Part shown: positions 25,156 to 35,100 of the stretch, piece by piece
How the letters are laid out: every line of letters starts with the position of its first letter
How positions within the stretch are numbered: position 1 is the first letter of the stretch
Source of the DNA: Candidatus Methylacidiphilales bacterium
GTDB lineage: Bacteria; Verrucomicrobiota; Verrucomicrobiia; Methylacidiphilales; JAAUTS01
Assembly (NCBI GenBank): GCA_028713655.1
Contig: JAQTNW010000024.1
Span: 1-48,701 of the forward strand
Direction: 5' to 3'
DNA: 48,701 bases
Program-made: the position numbers and the translations under genes
The notes under the pieces: model-generated
The model's input: only the letters and a program-made list of their open reading frames with translations
Told to the model about the DNA's origin: nothing
The model's database searches: none

Positions 25156-25246
25156 TAGCACGGATGTTATGGTGTCGTCACTCCGCCCGGCCTTTTGGCA
25201 GGACGCCCTGCATCGGTTTTCAGAGGCGTGTGAAACATCCGGGCTA
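25156..25246. repeat. TIR element, pair 2, second unit
   Basis: A 91-bp segment with inverted ends TAGCACGGATGTT (25156-25168) and AACATCCGGGCTA (25234-25246), one mismatch. Its right half closely matches the element at 8661-8752. The last three bases are the complement of the stop codon of the metallo-hydrolase gene. Confidence 0.78.
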
Positions 25247-25864
25247 AAGATAAGGATTGTGCTTCTTTTCCCTGCCGATGGTTGTCGAAGGCCCGTGGCC
25301 GGGGTGGATGACCGTTTTGTCAGGCAAGGAGAGTAGTTTATTCCGAATCCCGTTCAGCAGCAGTTGCTCGGAGCCGCCCGGCAGGTCCCAGCGGCCTACT
25401 CCGCCCGCAAACAGGACGTCGCCGCCGAAAACAAATTCCGCCCCCTCTTCATACAGGCAGATGCTGCCCAGGCAATGGCCGGGGATATGCAGAATTTTGA
25501 ACTTCCAGGGATCAAATGGGAACACGTCGTCCTGGTCCAGGAATTTTGCGGCATGTACCGGCGGCAGGTCGATGGGCAGCCCGTAGTTCCGCATGATTCC
25601 GGGCTGGGTGCAAAGCGGTTCATCGGCCTTGTGATAATAAACCGGGCAGTTGTGGCGTTTGGCAATTTCAGCCGCATCCCAGATGTGGTCCCAGTGGCCG
25701 TGGGTGAGCACGAGCTGCGTGACCTTGAGTTTCCAGTCGTCGAGGGCGTCGGCGGAACCTTCGGGAGCGTCAACAGCCAGCCAGCCGTCGCGGCCCTCGA
25801 GGAAGTACGCGTTGGTTTCGGCGAGCCCGCCGGTGAAGGTTTTGATGTTGGGAGCGGATGGCAT
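25244..25864 (-). CDS. Metallo-beta-lactamase-fold hydrolase, glyoxalase II-like
   Basis: A 206-residue cytoplasmic hydrolase. It has the di-metal motif THGHWDH (His55, His57, Asp59, His60), a later histidine in IPGHCLGSICLY, the bridging aspartate in FGGDVLFAGGVGRWD and a final histidine in VIHPGHGPSTTIG. This order matches the glyoxalase II/YcbL branch, which hydrolyses thioesters such as hydroxyacyl-glutathione. The ATG at 25864 begins the homology (MPSAPNIKTFTGGLAETNAYFLE). Its TAG stop lies in the TIR element. No operon partner. The exact substrate is unknown. Confidence 0.88.
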   Translation of the reverse strand: MPSAPNIKTFTGGLAETNAYFLEGRDGWLAVDAPEGSADALDDWKLKVTQLVLTHGHWDHIWDAAEIAKRHNCPVYYHKADEPLCTQPGIMRNYGLPIDLPPVHAAKFLDQDDVFPFDPWKFKILHIPGHCLGSICLYEEGAEFVFGGDVLFAGGVGRWDLPGGSEQLLLNGIRNKLLSLPDKTVIHPGHGPSTTIGREKKHNPYL

Positions 25865-26082
25865 GGTTCGGCAGATGGTCCGTGGTTTAAATAAGCAATG
25901 CGCCAAGGTAGCAATGAGTTGGAGAGGGTCAAGCCGGACTCCAATCATTTCCAAAAGAGTTCTTGCCCGAAGGCCTGAAACTGTTAGCGTCTTTGGAAAT
26001 CATTGCCGGTTTGTTTGAGGTATCGTAAACGGCGTTGTTCACTTCGGATTTTGGACAACGCGGATTGAACGAAAGAAAACGA

Positions 26083-27462
26083 GTGAATTGGAGTATTGCG
26101 CCATCCTGTTTCCCCCTGGGAAAAATCAACACACGAATTTGTTTTATCATCGGCCTGTTTTTAACCGTGCAAGCGCCGGGATGGGCCGGCACGGACACAC
26201 CGGATGCTGTAAACGAAAAGCAACCGGCACCGGCCATCCGGCAGGTCGAACCGAACTTTTTGAATCAACCCTACCTTTTCGGCGATTGGGGCGGCACAAG
26301 AACCCAGCTCGCCGAACAGGGCGTGGTGTTTGCGCTTAACAACATTGGCGACTGGCAGACGGATGTGAGCGGCAACCAGCAGCATCACATGACCTACAAC
26401 GGGCGCTTCCGCGGGATTGTCGATATCGATTTCAAGAAGCTGGCCGATGTGGACGGCGAATTCTTTTTCACAGCCCTCTGGCAATACGGCCAGAACAACA
26501 CGGTACCCTATCCCAAAGACAACACGTTCGTCAGCCCCTACGGGGTCACAACCTTCACCAGCAGTGTCGGGGGCGAGGAAAGCGAGCGCATTGATCAATT
26601 GTGGTATCAGCAGGGTTTCGCCGACAGCAAGTTCAAGGTGAAGATCGGCCAGGTGGCCGCCTCAAGCGAATTTGGCGCAACGGATTATTTTGATACGTTT
26701 GTGAACGACGAATTGGCCTATGCGCCCAGCGCCATTTTCAACATCCGACAGCCCTTCAGCCCGGCCGGCAAGCCGGGCATTGTCCTGACCGGAGACCTGT
26801 CCGATCTGACCCCGGGCCTTTACACGAAGGCGGGCGCCTTCACGGCCTATTACAATCCCTATCATCCGGACAGCAAGGGCGTTGACTATGCGGACGATTT
26901 TGAGCACGGCATGACCGCCGCGTTTGAAATCGGGTACAACGAACCCAACAAGGAATATCCCGGCTTGTACAAGATTGGCGCCAACGGAAATGAGTTGTCC
27001 TACATGAATCCCTCCACTGGAAAAATCTACCGCAACGACTACAATCTTTATGGGGTGATCGAGAAAACCGTTTATCATCCCACCGGGCCTGACGGCAGCC
27101 TGCAAACCAAGAAGGGGCTGGATCTGTTGTTTCAATCCATCGGCGCGCCCGGCGACCGCAACCCGATCGAATTCGAATTCAGCGCCGGGGGCCGTTATAC
27201 CGGCTTGATTCCGGGGCGCGATGCGGACAAACTCGCTTTCGGCGCCGTTCATTCGGAGATTGGAGGCGCATTCCGCAAGTACTACCGCAGCCTAACGGGA
27301 CATGGACTCGGGAGCGAAACCACCCTCGAACTTGGTTATCAATACATTGTCACACCATGGTTCGCCATCCAGCCGGATGCCCAGCTTATCGTCGATCCGG
27401 GTGGTGACGCTTCCCGCGGCGACATCCTCATTCTGGGCCTGCGGACTATCGTGCAATTTTAA
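26083..27462 (+). CDS. Carbohydrate-selective porin, OprB family
   Basis: An outer-membrane beta-barrel porin of about 459 residues. The OprB hallmark YLFGDWGGTRTQLAEQGV is present near the N-terminus, followed by alternating amphipathic strands, GFADSKFKVKIGQVAASSEFG and the closing WFAIQPDAQLIVDPG and ILGLRTIVQF, with a terminal phenylalanine typical of outer-membrane barrels. No ATG lies near; the GTG at 26083 gives a signal peptide (ICFIIGLFLTVQAPGWAG), while a TTG at 26035 would add 16 residues. It opens an outer-membrane path for sugars. The SDR gene follows by 11 bases and is likely co-transcribed. Confidence 0.88.
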   Translation: MNWSIAPSCFPLGKINTRICFIIGLFLTVQAPGWAGTDTPDAVNEKQPAPAIRQVEPNFLNQPYLFGDWGGTRTQLAEQGVVFALNNIGDWQTDVSGNQQHHMTYNGRFRGIVDIDFKKLADVDGEFFFTALWQYGQNNTVPYPKDNTFVSPYGVTTFTSSVGGEESERIDQLWYQQGFADSKFKVKIGQVAASSEFGATDYFDTFVNDELAYAPSAIFNIRQPFSPAGKPGIVLTGDLSDLTPGLYTKAGAFTAYYNPYHPDSKGVDYADDFEHGMTAAFEIGYNEPNKEYPGLYKIGANGNELSYMNPSTGKIYRNDYNLYGVIEKTVYHPTGPDGSLQTKKGLDLLFQSIGAPGDRNPIEFEFSAGGRYTGLIPGRDADKLAFGAVHSEIGGAFRKYYRSLTGHGLGSETTLELGYQYIVTPWFAIQPDAQLIVDPGGDASRGDILILGLRTIVQF

Positions 27463-27473
27463 CCTCAAAAAAT

Positions 27474-28238
27474 ATGAAAAGTGATTCCATGAAAGACAAA
27501 GTAATTCTTGTAACCGGCGGCAGTTCGGGAATCGGCAAGGCCTGCGCCCTGGCGTTCAGCCGGGCGGGGGCGACGGTCACCGTGGTGGCGGACATCAACC
27601 AGGAAGGCCTGGATCAAACCGTAACCGAGATGGACGGCGACGGCTTTTCCGTCCGTGTCGATATTTCCAAGCCCGATCAGGTGAAGAAGTTAATCGATGA
27701 GGTGGTCAAGAAATACGGGCGCATCGATTGCGCCGTCAACAACGCCGGGGTGGAAGGCCAACTGGCATCGACGGTCGATTGTTCCGAAGCCAACTGGGAC
27801 AAGGTATTGTCCATTAATCTCAAGGGGATCTGGCTCTGCATGAAACATGAGATCCCGCAGATGCTCAAGCAAGGCGGTGGCGCCATCGTCAACATGTCGT
27901 CGGTTCTCGGTTTGGTCGGGTTGCCGGGGTATCCGGCCTATGCGGCCAGCAAACACGGCGTGGTGGGTCTGACCAAGACCGCGGCTCTGGAGTATGCGCA
28001 GGCCGGCATCCGTGTCAACGCGGTCTGTCCCGGCGCGGTGCGCACACCCTTGATGGGACGCATGATCAAGGACAATCCCAATGTCATTACAGAGGAACTG
28101 TTTGTTTCGCTGGAACCGATCGGCCGGGTGGCCGAGCCGGAGGAAGTGGCCCAGGCCGTACTCTGGCTTTGTTCCCCTGGCGCATCCTACATCACCGGCG
28201 TCGCGCTGCCCATCGACGGCGCTCTGACCGCGCGTTGA
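27474..28238 (+). CDS. Short-chain dehydrogenase, glucose-1-dehydrogenase-like
   Basis: A 254-residue classical SDR with TGGSSGIG at residues 14-21, NNAG at 89-92, catalytic Ser143, Tyr156 and Lys160 (YAASK) and the PG motif NAVCPGAVRTPLM. The acidic Asp40 at the end of the second strand suggests NAD preference. It ends ITGVALPIDGALTAR. Its place 11 bases after the porin gene suggests sugar or sugar-alcohol oxidation, but SDR substrates cannot be read from sequence. A second in-frame ATG at 27489 is possible. Confidence 0.87.
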   Translation: MKSDSMKDKVILVTGGSSGIGKACALAFSRAGATVTVVADINQEGLDQTVTEMDGDGFSVRVDISKPDQVKKLIDEVVKKYGRIDCAVNNAGVEGQLASTVDCSEANWDKVLSINLKGIWLCMKHEIPQMLKQGGGAIVNMSSVLGLVGLPGYPAYAASKHGVVGLTKTAALEYAQAGIRVNAVCPGAVRTPLMGRMIKDNPNVITEELFVSLEPIGRVAEPEEVAQAVLWLCSPGASYITGVALPIDGALTAR

Positions 28239-28305
28239 GGAAATTGGAATTGTCAGCGTGGTTGATAGTTCCCTGTTTCCATTTTCAGATCATCAATTCT
28301 AATCA

Positions 28306-29886
28306 TCAATCTGGCCCAGCCAGGGGAACGGGCGATGGCATTGCGCCGAGGTTTTCCTTGAGCTGGGGCGCCACATAGGCGTCATCGCCTCCGTACCGCT
28401 TCCAACTCTTGTACATTTTGAGCAGAAAGATAAAAGCAGGGATAGTGAAGACAAGCCCCCAAATGGGAATGTAAAAATACGCCCGGTCCACGCCGACGCG
28501 ACGCCCCACGAAATCCAGAGCCGCCCCAGCCAGGGTGGCGCCAATGATTGACCCAGCCGAACGCCAGACCGCATTCATCGAACAAAACTGGCCCAAACGT
28601 TCCTGTGGAAATATCCGCATCAGCAGAACAGGATCCCACATGGCGCTCAGAGCAGCTACGGGAGCTGCCAGTCCGACGCTTATGCAAAATTGCACGAGAT
28701 AAACCTGTCGAATCCGGATGAGAGGCCCAAGATGTGTCATGTGCAGATGCCAATGCTGAATGTGAATCATGGGCACCCACTGCAACCAATGAGCGTGCCA
28801 TTCCCACACCGCGCTGGCTGACGGGTGCCAGAATAGCCAGATCAAATTGACCGGGGTCACAAATAACCCCATTATAGTTGCAGCGATCACCACGCGGATC
28901 GGATGATACCGGTCTGCCAGCCAACCCGCGCCAAGCACCAGCACAGCCGTCACGATGCTTGCGGTCATTTGGATGCGGCCAATTTGAAACAAATCCAGGC
29001 CGACCCGTTGCAGGAAGAAGAGGTTGAACACGGCCGCGCCACCGCCAATCGAGCCGATAAACGTTAGCATCCAGAAATACCAATAGTGCGCATGTGAATG
29101 GCATTCCTTGCCATAAGTCGTGATTGCAGCCACCGGGCCGGTCTGCCCTCCAATGAAAGGCGGCGCGGGCGGGTATTGCCCTTCCCGGACGTTGAGGATC
29201 ATCAAGCCGAACCCGCCTAGATACAGGACTGCGGCTCCGACGAAAATCTGGGTCGAATGCGTGTCGGAATAGGGGAAAATAAAGTTCTGATAAAGCGCGG
29301 ACGATCCCAAACCAAGCAGTCGGAACCAGGACATGAAGCGCGCCAGCAAATGCTCCGGCACAATGTCTCTGAAAAGGTACCAAAAAGTTGAGGTAACAAA
29401 CGTATTGAAAAAGATGAATATTACCAGCAACACCGCGAGAGTCAGGATGGCCGCATGATTGGCGGAGACCTTTTGGAGAATCCCGAGATGCGCATGCAAC
29501 CAGAACCCCAGTCGATCCCCGTACGCCATGCCCACCAATGCCATCACAATGAAGGGCAGGGAAAACAAAATAAACGGAATCCTCCGTCCCCAGCGGCTGC
29601 GATAGCGGTCGCTCTTGAAGCTGATGATCGGATTCAGGGTGCAATAAACGATCCCGGGAATGGTCCCCAAAATCAGTCCGATTTCAGTGTTCGATGCCTC
29701 CAGCGCCTTAAACTTCAACTGCATGATGGGTTGGGTGACCGATTCCATCACCGTGAAGCAGAAATCACCCCACAACAACCAGAAGAACAGAATCACCAGC
29801 GCCGGCTTCGTGTAGGTCAGCGTACCGGCATGATAGAGTTTTGGAGCGACATCTGTTCCGTCCGGATTTTGTAGGTTTTTTTTCAC
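28306..29886 (-). CDS. MFS sugar carrier, paralogue of the 18053 carrier
   Basis: A 526-residue membrane carrier with about 12 hydrophobic segments. It begins with a GTG codon that follows the TAA of the upstream symporter gene without a gap. The opening KLYHAGTLTYTKPALVILFFWLLWGDFCFTVMES and the loop SRWGRRIPFILF match the carrier at 18053-19477. A histidine-rich insert (MIHIQHWHLHMTH) sits in a loop. Co-transcription with the symporter implies two uptake systems for related substrates, or one for sugar and one for a companion acid. It converges with the SDR gene over a 67-base gap in which I see no clear terminator. Confidence 0.87.
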   Translation of the reverse strand: MKKNLQNPDGTDVAPKLYHAGTLTYTKPALVILFFWLLWGDFCFTVMESVTQPIMQLKFKALEASNTEIGLILGTIPGIVYCTLNPIISFKSDRYRSRWGRRIPFILFSLPFIVMALVGMAYGDRLGFWLHAHLGILQKVSANHAAILTLAVLLVIFIFFNTFVTSTFWYLFRDIVPEHLLARFMSWFRLLGLGSSALYQNFIFPYSDTHSTQIFVGAAVLYLGGFGLMILNVREGQYPPAPPFIGGQTGPVAAITTYGKECHSHAHYWYFWMLTFIGSIGGGAAVFNLFFLQRVGLDLFQIGRIQMTASIVTAVLVLGAGWLADRYHPIRVVIAATIMGLFVTPVNLIWLFWHPSASAVWEWHAHWLQWVPMIHIQHWHLHMTHLGPLIRIRQVYLVQFCISVGLAAPVAALSAMWDPVLLMRIFPQERLGQFCSMNAVWRSAGSIIGATLAGAALDFVGRRVGVDRAYFYIPIWGLVFTIPAFIFLLKMYKSWKRYGGDDAYVAPQLKENLGAMPSPVPLAGPD

Positions 29887-31986
29887 TTATTTCTTTGTCA
29901 GGTCGTCATGCTTGTGGGAACCGTGCGCATGCTCCTCAAGGATCAACTCGTCAAGGTTCCGGTTATCGACCACGGTGCCATCGTCCAGCGCGTTGATCTG
30001 TTGATGGCGAAGTCGTTGGAAAAGCCTGAACATGTCCCGCAATCCGCCCCAGGTAAACCAGATGCCGGTAACCACCGCAAAAAGGATGGGCAGGCCGATG
30101 GCGGTGACATGCCAATAGGACGACCATGTGGCCGTGGACCAGGGCGAAACCAGGTTCCACAACGAAACCACGACGAAAACCGAGAACCAGAACATCGTCC
30201 AACCAAACAAACCGCTTGCTATCCATTTGTCACTAAGGCTGAAGTTTTTATCAATGCCAATGAGCTTGCCCCAGCCGACTTTTCGGTCCTCTTCAATCCT
30301 GGCTTCCCCGACCAACGGTTTGATGGTGGCATATTGGCCGCGATGCAGCATCCGTTCCAGATTGAAGTCTTCCTTGCACGTCAACAACGAAACGATGGCA
30401 TAAACTGAAATGGCTAGAAGACCCGTAAAGAAACCAAGATAAACTCCGTTCAAGATAAACCCATAATGGCCGTCCTTTTCAACGGCGAAGCGTCCAAGAT
30501 CAATAAAGCCGAGTTTGGTGCCGTGCAACACGAAGGACTCGCCGTAGTTCGAATAAATCAGCCGGATGATGATGGAGGACAAGGCAAGTGTGGAGCCGGT
30601 GACGAAGGCGGACCAGGCGCCGGCAGCAGTACCTTTCTTCCAATAAAGGCCGCCGACAACAACGGGCCCGGCCCCGCTGAAGATCGAACAGGTAATGGCC
30701 CACCACATATTGATGTAATCGTTCATGGGAAACAAGGAGCCAAACAGGAAGGCAAAGCAGGCCACGCCGACAATCGTAAGGCGCAGAACCCAAAGATGAG
30801 TCCGCGTGCCAAAGGGTTTCTTGCGCAAAGGAACCAGGACATCCTGCACAAAAATGCTGCCCCAGGAGTGAAGATGCGTGGCATCTCCACCGAAAACACC
30901 CATGAGCAAGATCACACAAAAAACACCCTTCACACCTGCAGGCAACAGAGTCGCCAGGGCAATGGGCACTTGCATTTGTTCCCGGATCTGGCCGTTGGAG
31001 ATTTGCTGGACAGTCGTATGGACCTTGGCCGCGCCGGCGGCAAAGTCGGGATGCCCCAGATAAGTCATGGCGGCCAGGGCCAGCAGGGTAATGACCGCAC
31101 CTTTGCCCATTTCCCGCCAGCCGCCGAGAATGCCACCCATCCGCCCCTCATGCGCCGTCAGGCCCGCGGAATTATAACCGCTTGCATTTTGCCAGGCCAT
31201 CCTGCCAATGATGCCGCCCCAGACGCCGATCAGGACAAACCAGATGTTGAAATCCGCAATTTTGAATGAATCAAACGGGTTGACCAGGGAATGACCCGGA
31301 GGATGGGCGACGGGATCCGTAAGCACGGCATTCATCTGCGTCCAACTGAACATGTATAAAATGGTAAAAATGATGACCAGATAAAAAACCTGCGTGATAA
31401 TGCCCTCCATTGCGTTGATCACCAAAACGGTGATGACTCCGCCGGACGTTGCAATAAACACCGTGATGCTGAGAAACAGGGCCATCAGCGGTATGAAGGT
31501 CGGCAGGGTATGTGAGAAAACATGCACCGTCTCCGGCAGGCCCAGGAAATAAACCAGGGCGCGGGCGCCGACAGCCGGGATAATCCCGAAGTTCAGGATG
31601 CCGGACAGGAACCCGGTGATACCCGCAAAAACCCGGAACGACTTGTTGTAACGAATCTCAAAAAACTGGGAGAGGGTCATGGCCCGGGTTTCGCGGTAGC
31701 GATAGGTGACCCAGCCTGCGATCGCCATGATAACCACCACCGGGGCGTTGAAATTCCACCACCAACCCAGCGAAAATCCACCGTGGGAAAACGACTCAAA
31801 AAATGCGACGAACACAACAGCGCCCGAATACAATTCCCCCCCCGCAATGCAGAGCAAATAACGCTCGGCGGAACGGTTTGCCGACATGAAATCGGCCACA
31901 CTTTTGACATAGCGTCGGCTGTAAATACCGACACAAAGAACGATGAGAAGCGGGATGGCAGTGACGATCCAATCGAAAATGGACAT
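29887..31986 (-). CDS. Sodium:solute symporter (SSS family)
   Basis: A 699-residue symporter, longer than the usual ~500-550 because of a C-terminal extension ending in EEHAHGSHKHDDLTKK. It begins MSIFDWIVTAIPLLIVLCVGIYSRRYVKSVADFMSANRS, the family's first helix and the conserved loop. Later typical parts are GWVTYRYRETRAMTLSQFFEIRYNKSFRVFAG and MGVFGGDATHLHSWGSIFVQDV. It should import a sugar, sugar acid or similar solute with sodium. The next gene, an MFS carrier, starts directly after its stop. The extension's histidines may bind metal, which is only a suggestion. Confidence 0.9.
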   Translation of the reverse strand: MSIFDWIVTAIPLLIVLCVGIYSRRYVKSVADFMSANRSAERYLLCIAGGELYSGAVVFVAFFESFSHGGFSLGWWWNFNAPVVVIMAIAGWVTYRYRETRAMTLSQFFEIRYNKSFRVFAGITGFLSGILNFGIIPAVGARALVYFLGLPETVHVFSHTLPTFIPLMALFLSITVFIATSGGVITVLVINAMEGIITQVFYLVIIFTILYMFSWTQMNAVLTDPVAHPPGHSLVNPFDSFKIADFNIWFVLIGVWGGIIGRMAWQNASGYNSAGLTAHEGRMGGILGGWREMGKGAVITLLALAAMTYLGHPDFAAGAAKVHTTVQQISNGQIREQMQVPIALATLLPAGVKGVFCVILLMGVFGGDATHLHSWGSIFVQDVLVPLRKKPFGTRTHLWVLRLTIVGVACFAFLFGSLFPMNDYINMWWAITCSIFSGAGPVVVGGLYWKKGTAAGAWSAFVTGSTLALSSIIIRLIYSNYGESFVLHGTKLGFIDLGRFAVEKDGHYGFILNGVYLGFFTGLLAISVYAIVSLLTCKEDFNLERMLHRGQYATIKPLVGEARIEEDRKVGWGKLIGIDKNFSLSDKWIASGLFGWTMFWFSVFVVVSLWNLVSPWSTATWSSYWHVTAIGLPILFAVVTGIWFTWGGLRDMFRLFQRLRHQQINALDDGTVVDNRNLDELILEEHAHGSHKHDDLTKK

Positions 31987-32132
31987 AGATTTCAGAATAG
32001 ATTAAGGTGTTAGAAGCCTTTTTATATGCTTTGGCGGACAAGGCTGACTTGGATTACCCCATTAATCCAGAAGAAAAATCATGTAAAATAAGATGGCGTA
32101 ATGGAAGGCGGCTTATAAACTGAGACGGGGTA

Positions 32133-35100
32133 ATGAAAGACAACATTTGGCGCCGGTTCTTTCGTGAGCGGTGCGGCTTGGCGTCCTGCGCCAGGCGCGC
32201 ATCGGCAGGATTCTTATGTACCGCCCTGCTCCTGATCTTCTTCTCTTCTTCAACCGTCTGCAATAGCCAGGTAACCGCCGACCCCTTTGCCCAAAACGCG
32301 CTCAATACCATTATCGGCGACTTGCAGCAGGAAATTGCGAACGGTTCGACAGCGACAGGATCGCCTGTGATTTATACGCCCACAAGCAATGCCTACATGG
32401 TTCCGGTAAGGAATGGTGTGCCCGCAACCTGGAACCTCACGAGTGCGACGAACACAACCCTACTCCGAATCAGCAGCACGACCTCGGCCATGATTTCTGG
32501 CCAGCCGGTCGATCATCCCGCGTCGAATGCGCTGAGCACCAACCCCTCGGCCAATGGCAGAATCCTCAGCACGGCCCTCTGGAACCTGCATTACTTGATT
32601 CAGCTCAAAAACATTAACAGCCCCACCGATTCGACACCCGACATGAATTTCATCGCTCCAAGCTGGGTCTATGTGACAAGTACAGGACCCGCCGTGATCA
32701 CAAGCACCAGCAGTTCTGTCCTCGGGCGCTACGCCTATGCCATTTACGATGAAGGCGCGCTGCTGGATGCCAATGTGGCTGGGTTCCCACGCGATACCAG
32801 CACGACCTCAATGCCCGCGCAATACGCGCCCAAGGGCTCGATAGCCTTCGCCGATCTTACCGCTCTCAATATCGCAGGCTCACGGCAGCCGAAACAAGCC
32901 GGTGTCAACAGCCTCGTCGGTTGGCGCAACTATGCCACTCTGCAGCCGTTGGGAACATTTCCAACACTTAGCTTCAGCGGCACCGGCGTTCTGGACCTTT
33001 ACAAAAATCTGATCCTGTCCAATACGAACGGCTTTTTGATACCGAACAGCGCGCCGCCGTACAATGGCCAGAGTGACCAACTCTTTCCCAGCAGACAGCA
33101 ATTGATCAATCGCATCCTGGCGATTGGAACGACAAACTTCAACCCGAACAACCTCCAGTATCTCGGCACGTTCAGCCGCGCTGTAACCACGCCTTCGTGG
33201 AGTCCGCCCGCCGACTCGACGGCCCTGTCCGGATATGTGGGCGGGGTGGGCACCTCGCCTGTTGCCTATAAAAGCAACGCCGACAACCCAGGCAGCGCAA
33301 ACCGTAATCTTTTGAATCTGCGTTTTCCGAGTCCTGCCACAATCACACACTATAATGACGACGGAACCACAACGACATACAGCGCCAACTTCGGCGATCC
33401 GTTTCTGAAGCGCCGCTTCTCCCTGGCCAAGCTCGCCTGGCTGACCTACAAGGGGCCCAGCGCCGATCTTCCATTGAATGATCCTCTTTATAACAAAGGG
33501 GGGACCGATGCGAATATCCAGGCCTGCTTCGGATTGCAGTGGAGGACATACGCGCGCAGAGTCGATGCCAACGGCACAACGGTCTCCGACCCCTGCTGGA
33601 AGTATGTTGGCGCCAGCGGATCTACGCCGCAGCCCAGCATTGAAACGCTGGCCCAGGTTGCCAGTGAAAACCGCGAGCCCAACTTCTTCGAGATGCTCAA
33701 AGTAGGTATCCTCAATGGCTCGCTAGGCAGGGATCCAGGAGCACTTTCATACGCGGGATTTCAATCCCGGCCGCCTGGGCCGCCGGGACCACCGGCTTTG
33801 GGCCTCGACCAGTACAAGGTCAACAAGGACCAGCAGATTGTGCAGATCGGAGCAAACATCATCGACCAATACGATGCTGACAGCTATCCGACCGCCATTT
33901 ATTTCCCAATCGCATCCCCTGATCCCACTGTCCCGGAACAGGAGCCAGTCAATATGGTTTATGGTACGGAAAACCTGCCCTACCTGCAAGAGATTGATCA
34001 AATTAGCATAGGTGTTCCGAGTATGAGGGTTGGCGGCTGGCTCCAACCGGTTTTGTGGAATCCCCATCAGGTGGCCAATCCCTCGGCTACAGGCGCCAAG
34101 CCCGCTAATTTCAAAATAGCCGCGTCGGGGCAGGTTTTTGTTCAAATTTTCGGCTTCGGCGGTCCCACCCTCCAATCTCCCACGGTAGATTTTGACAACC
34201 CGGCCCATTCAAACAATGCAACAATTTATTTCAACGATGCTTTCGCAGGCACCAGCAGCTCATCCTTCTACATTCATCCGCAAAATCTGAATACGGTTAT
34301 TGCAGACACGGTCAATACCCCCGCCATTAATGTCTGGAATTCCACCTATGTGAACCCCACAGACACCACGCCCGGGAATCCACAAGATAACGGATCCTAT
34401 CCCTCGGAAAGCTCAGACGGTTCGACTTCGAACAAATTTGTTGGATTTAACTGTGGGTATATCGACCTAAACGCTCCTACTCCCGGTTATACGAAGCCGC
34501 CCAACTGGCCTTACCAAATTCGCACAAACCATTCCATTGCCCCCTCGCCGATGTGGACGGCATGCCTTCAGTATTTGGACAGCAATGGTGTCTATCGACC
34601 CTATTCCTATATCAGCCGTATTGCACTTTGGACTTTTGAGGATCACACTATAATAGATACTACGTTCCCTAAATATTCCAATGAACGCGTGGACCCGCGT
34701 ACAGATCGATTTTCCATATTACTTAACAATGCGGGATGGGGAACGGGTTCCGCTCTCATTTCAGGATCACCAGCCATCCCGGGCGTCTATGGAATGAATC
34801 AAACCGCCAACTATAGGAGTGGAAACAATTTTCCCACCTACTGCTTAGGCAGCTTTGGCTTGCCCAGTTCAAATTCCGGTTTTTTCTATGGCTCCAGTAG
34901 CCCACCCAGTGACTGGGCTCAAAATACGACGACAAGCAGTACTTCGGCCCATTACACGGATCCCGACGGTGTGGTGCGGAGCGCTGACGGCTTCCGCAGA
35001 GACGACACAAGCGGGAACGGCTGTTTACTTTTCCATGCGGATCAGGTCACCGGTAGCACCACCGCGCGCCGCCCAGTCATTTTAAACCGGCCCTTCCGCT

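Noticed and set aside
32003-32016. TTCTAACACCTTAA (minus strand) between the symporter and the giant gene
   Set aside because: Only about 9 of 14 positions agree with the operator word.
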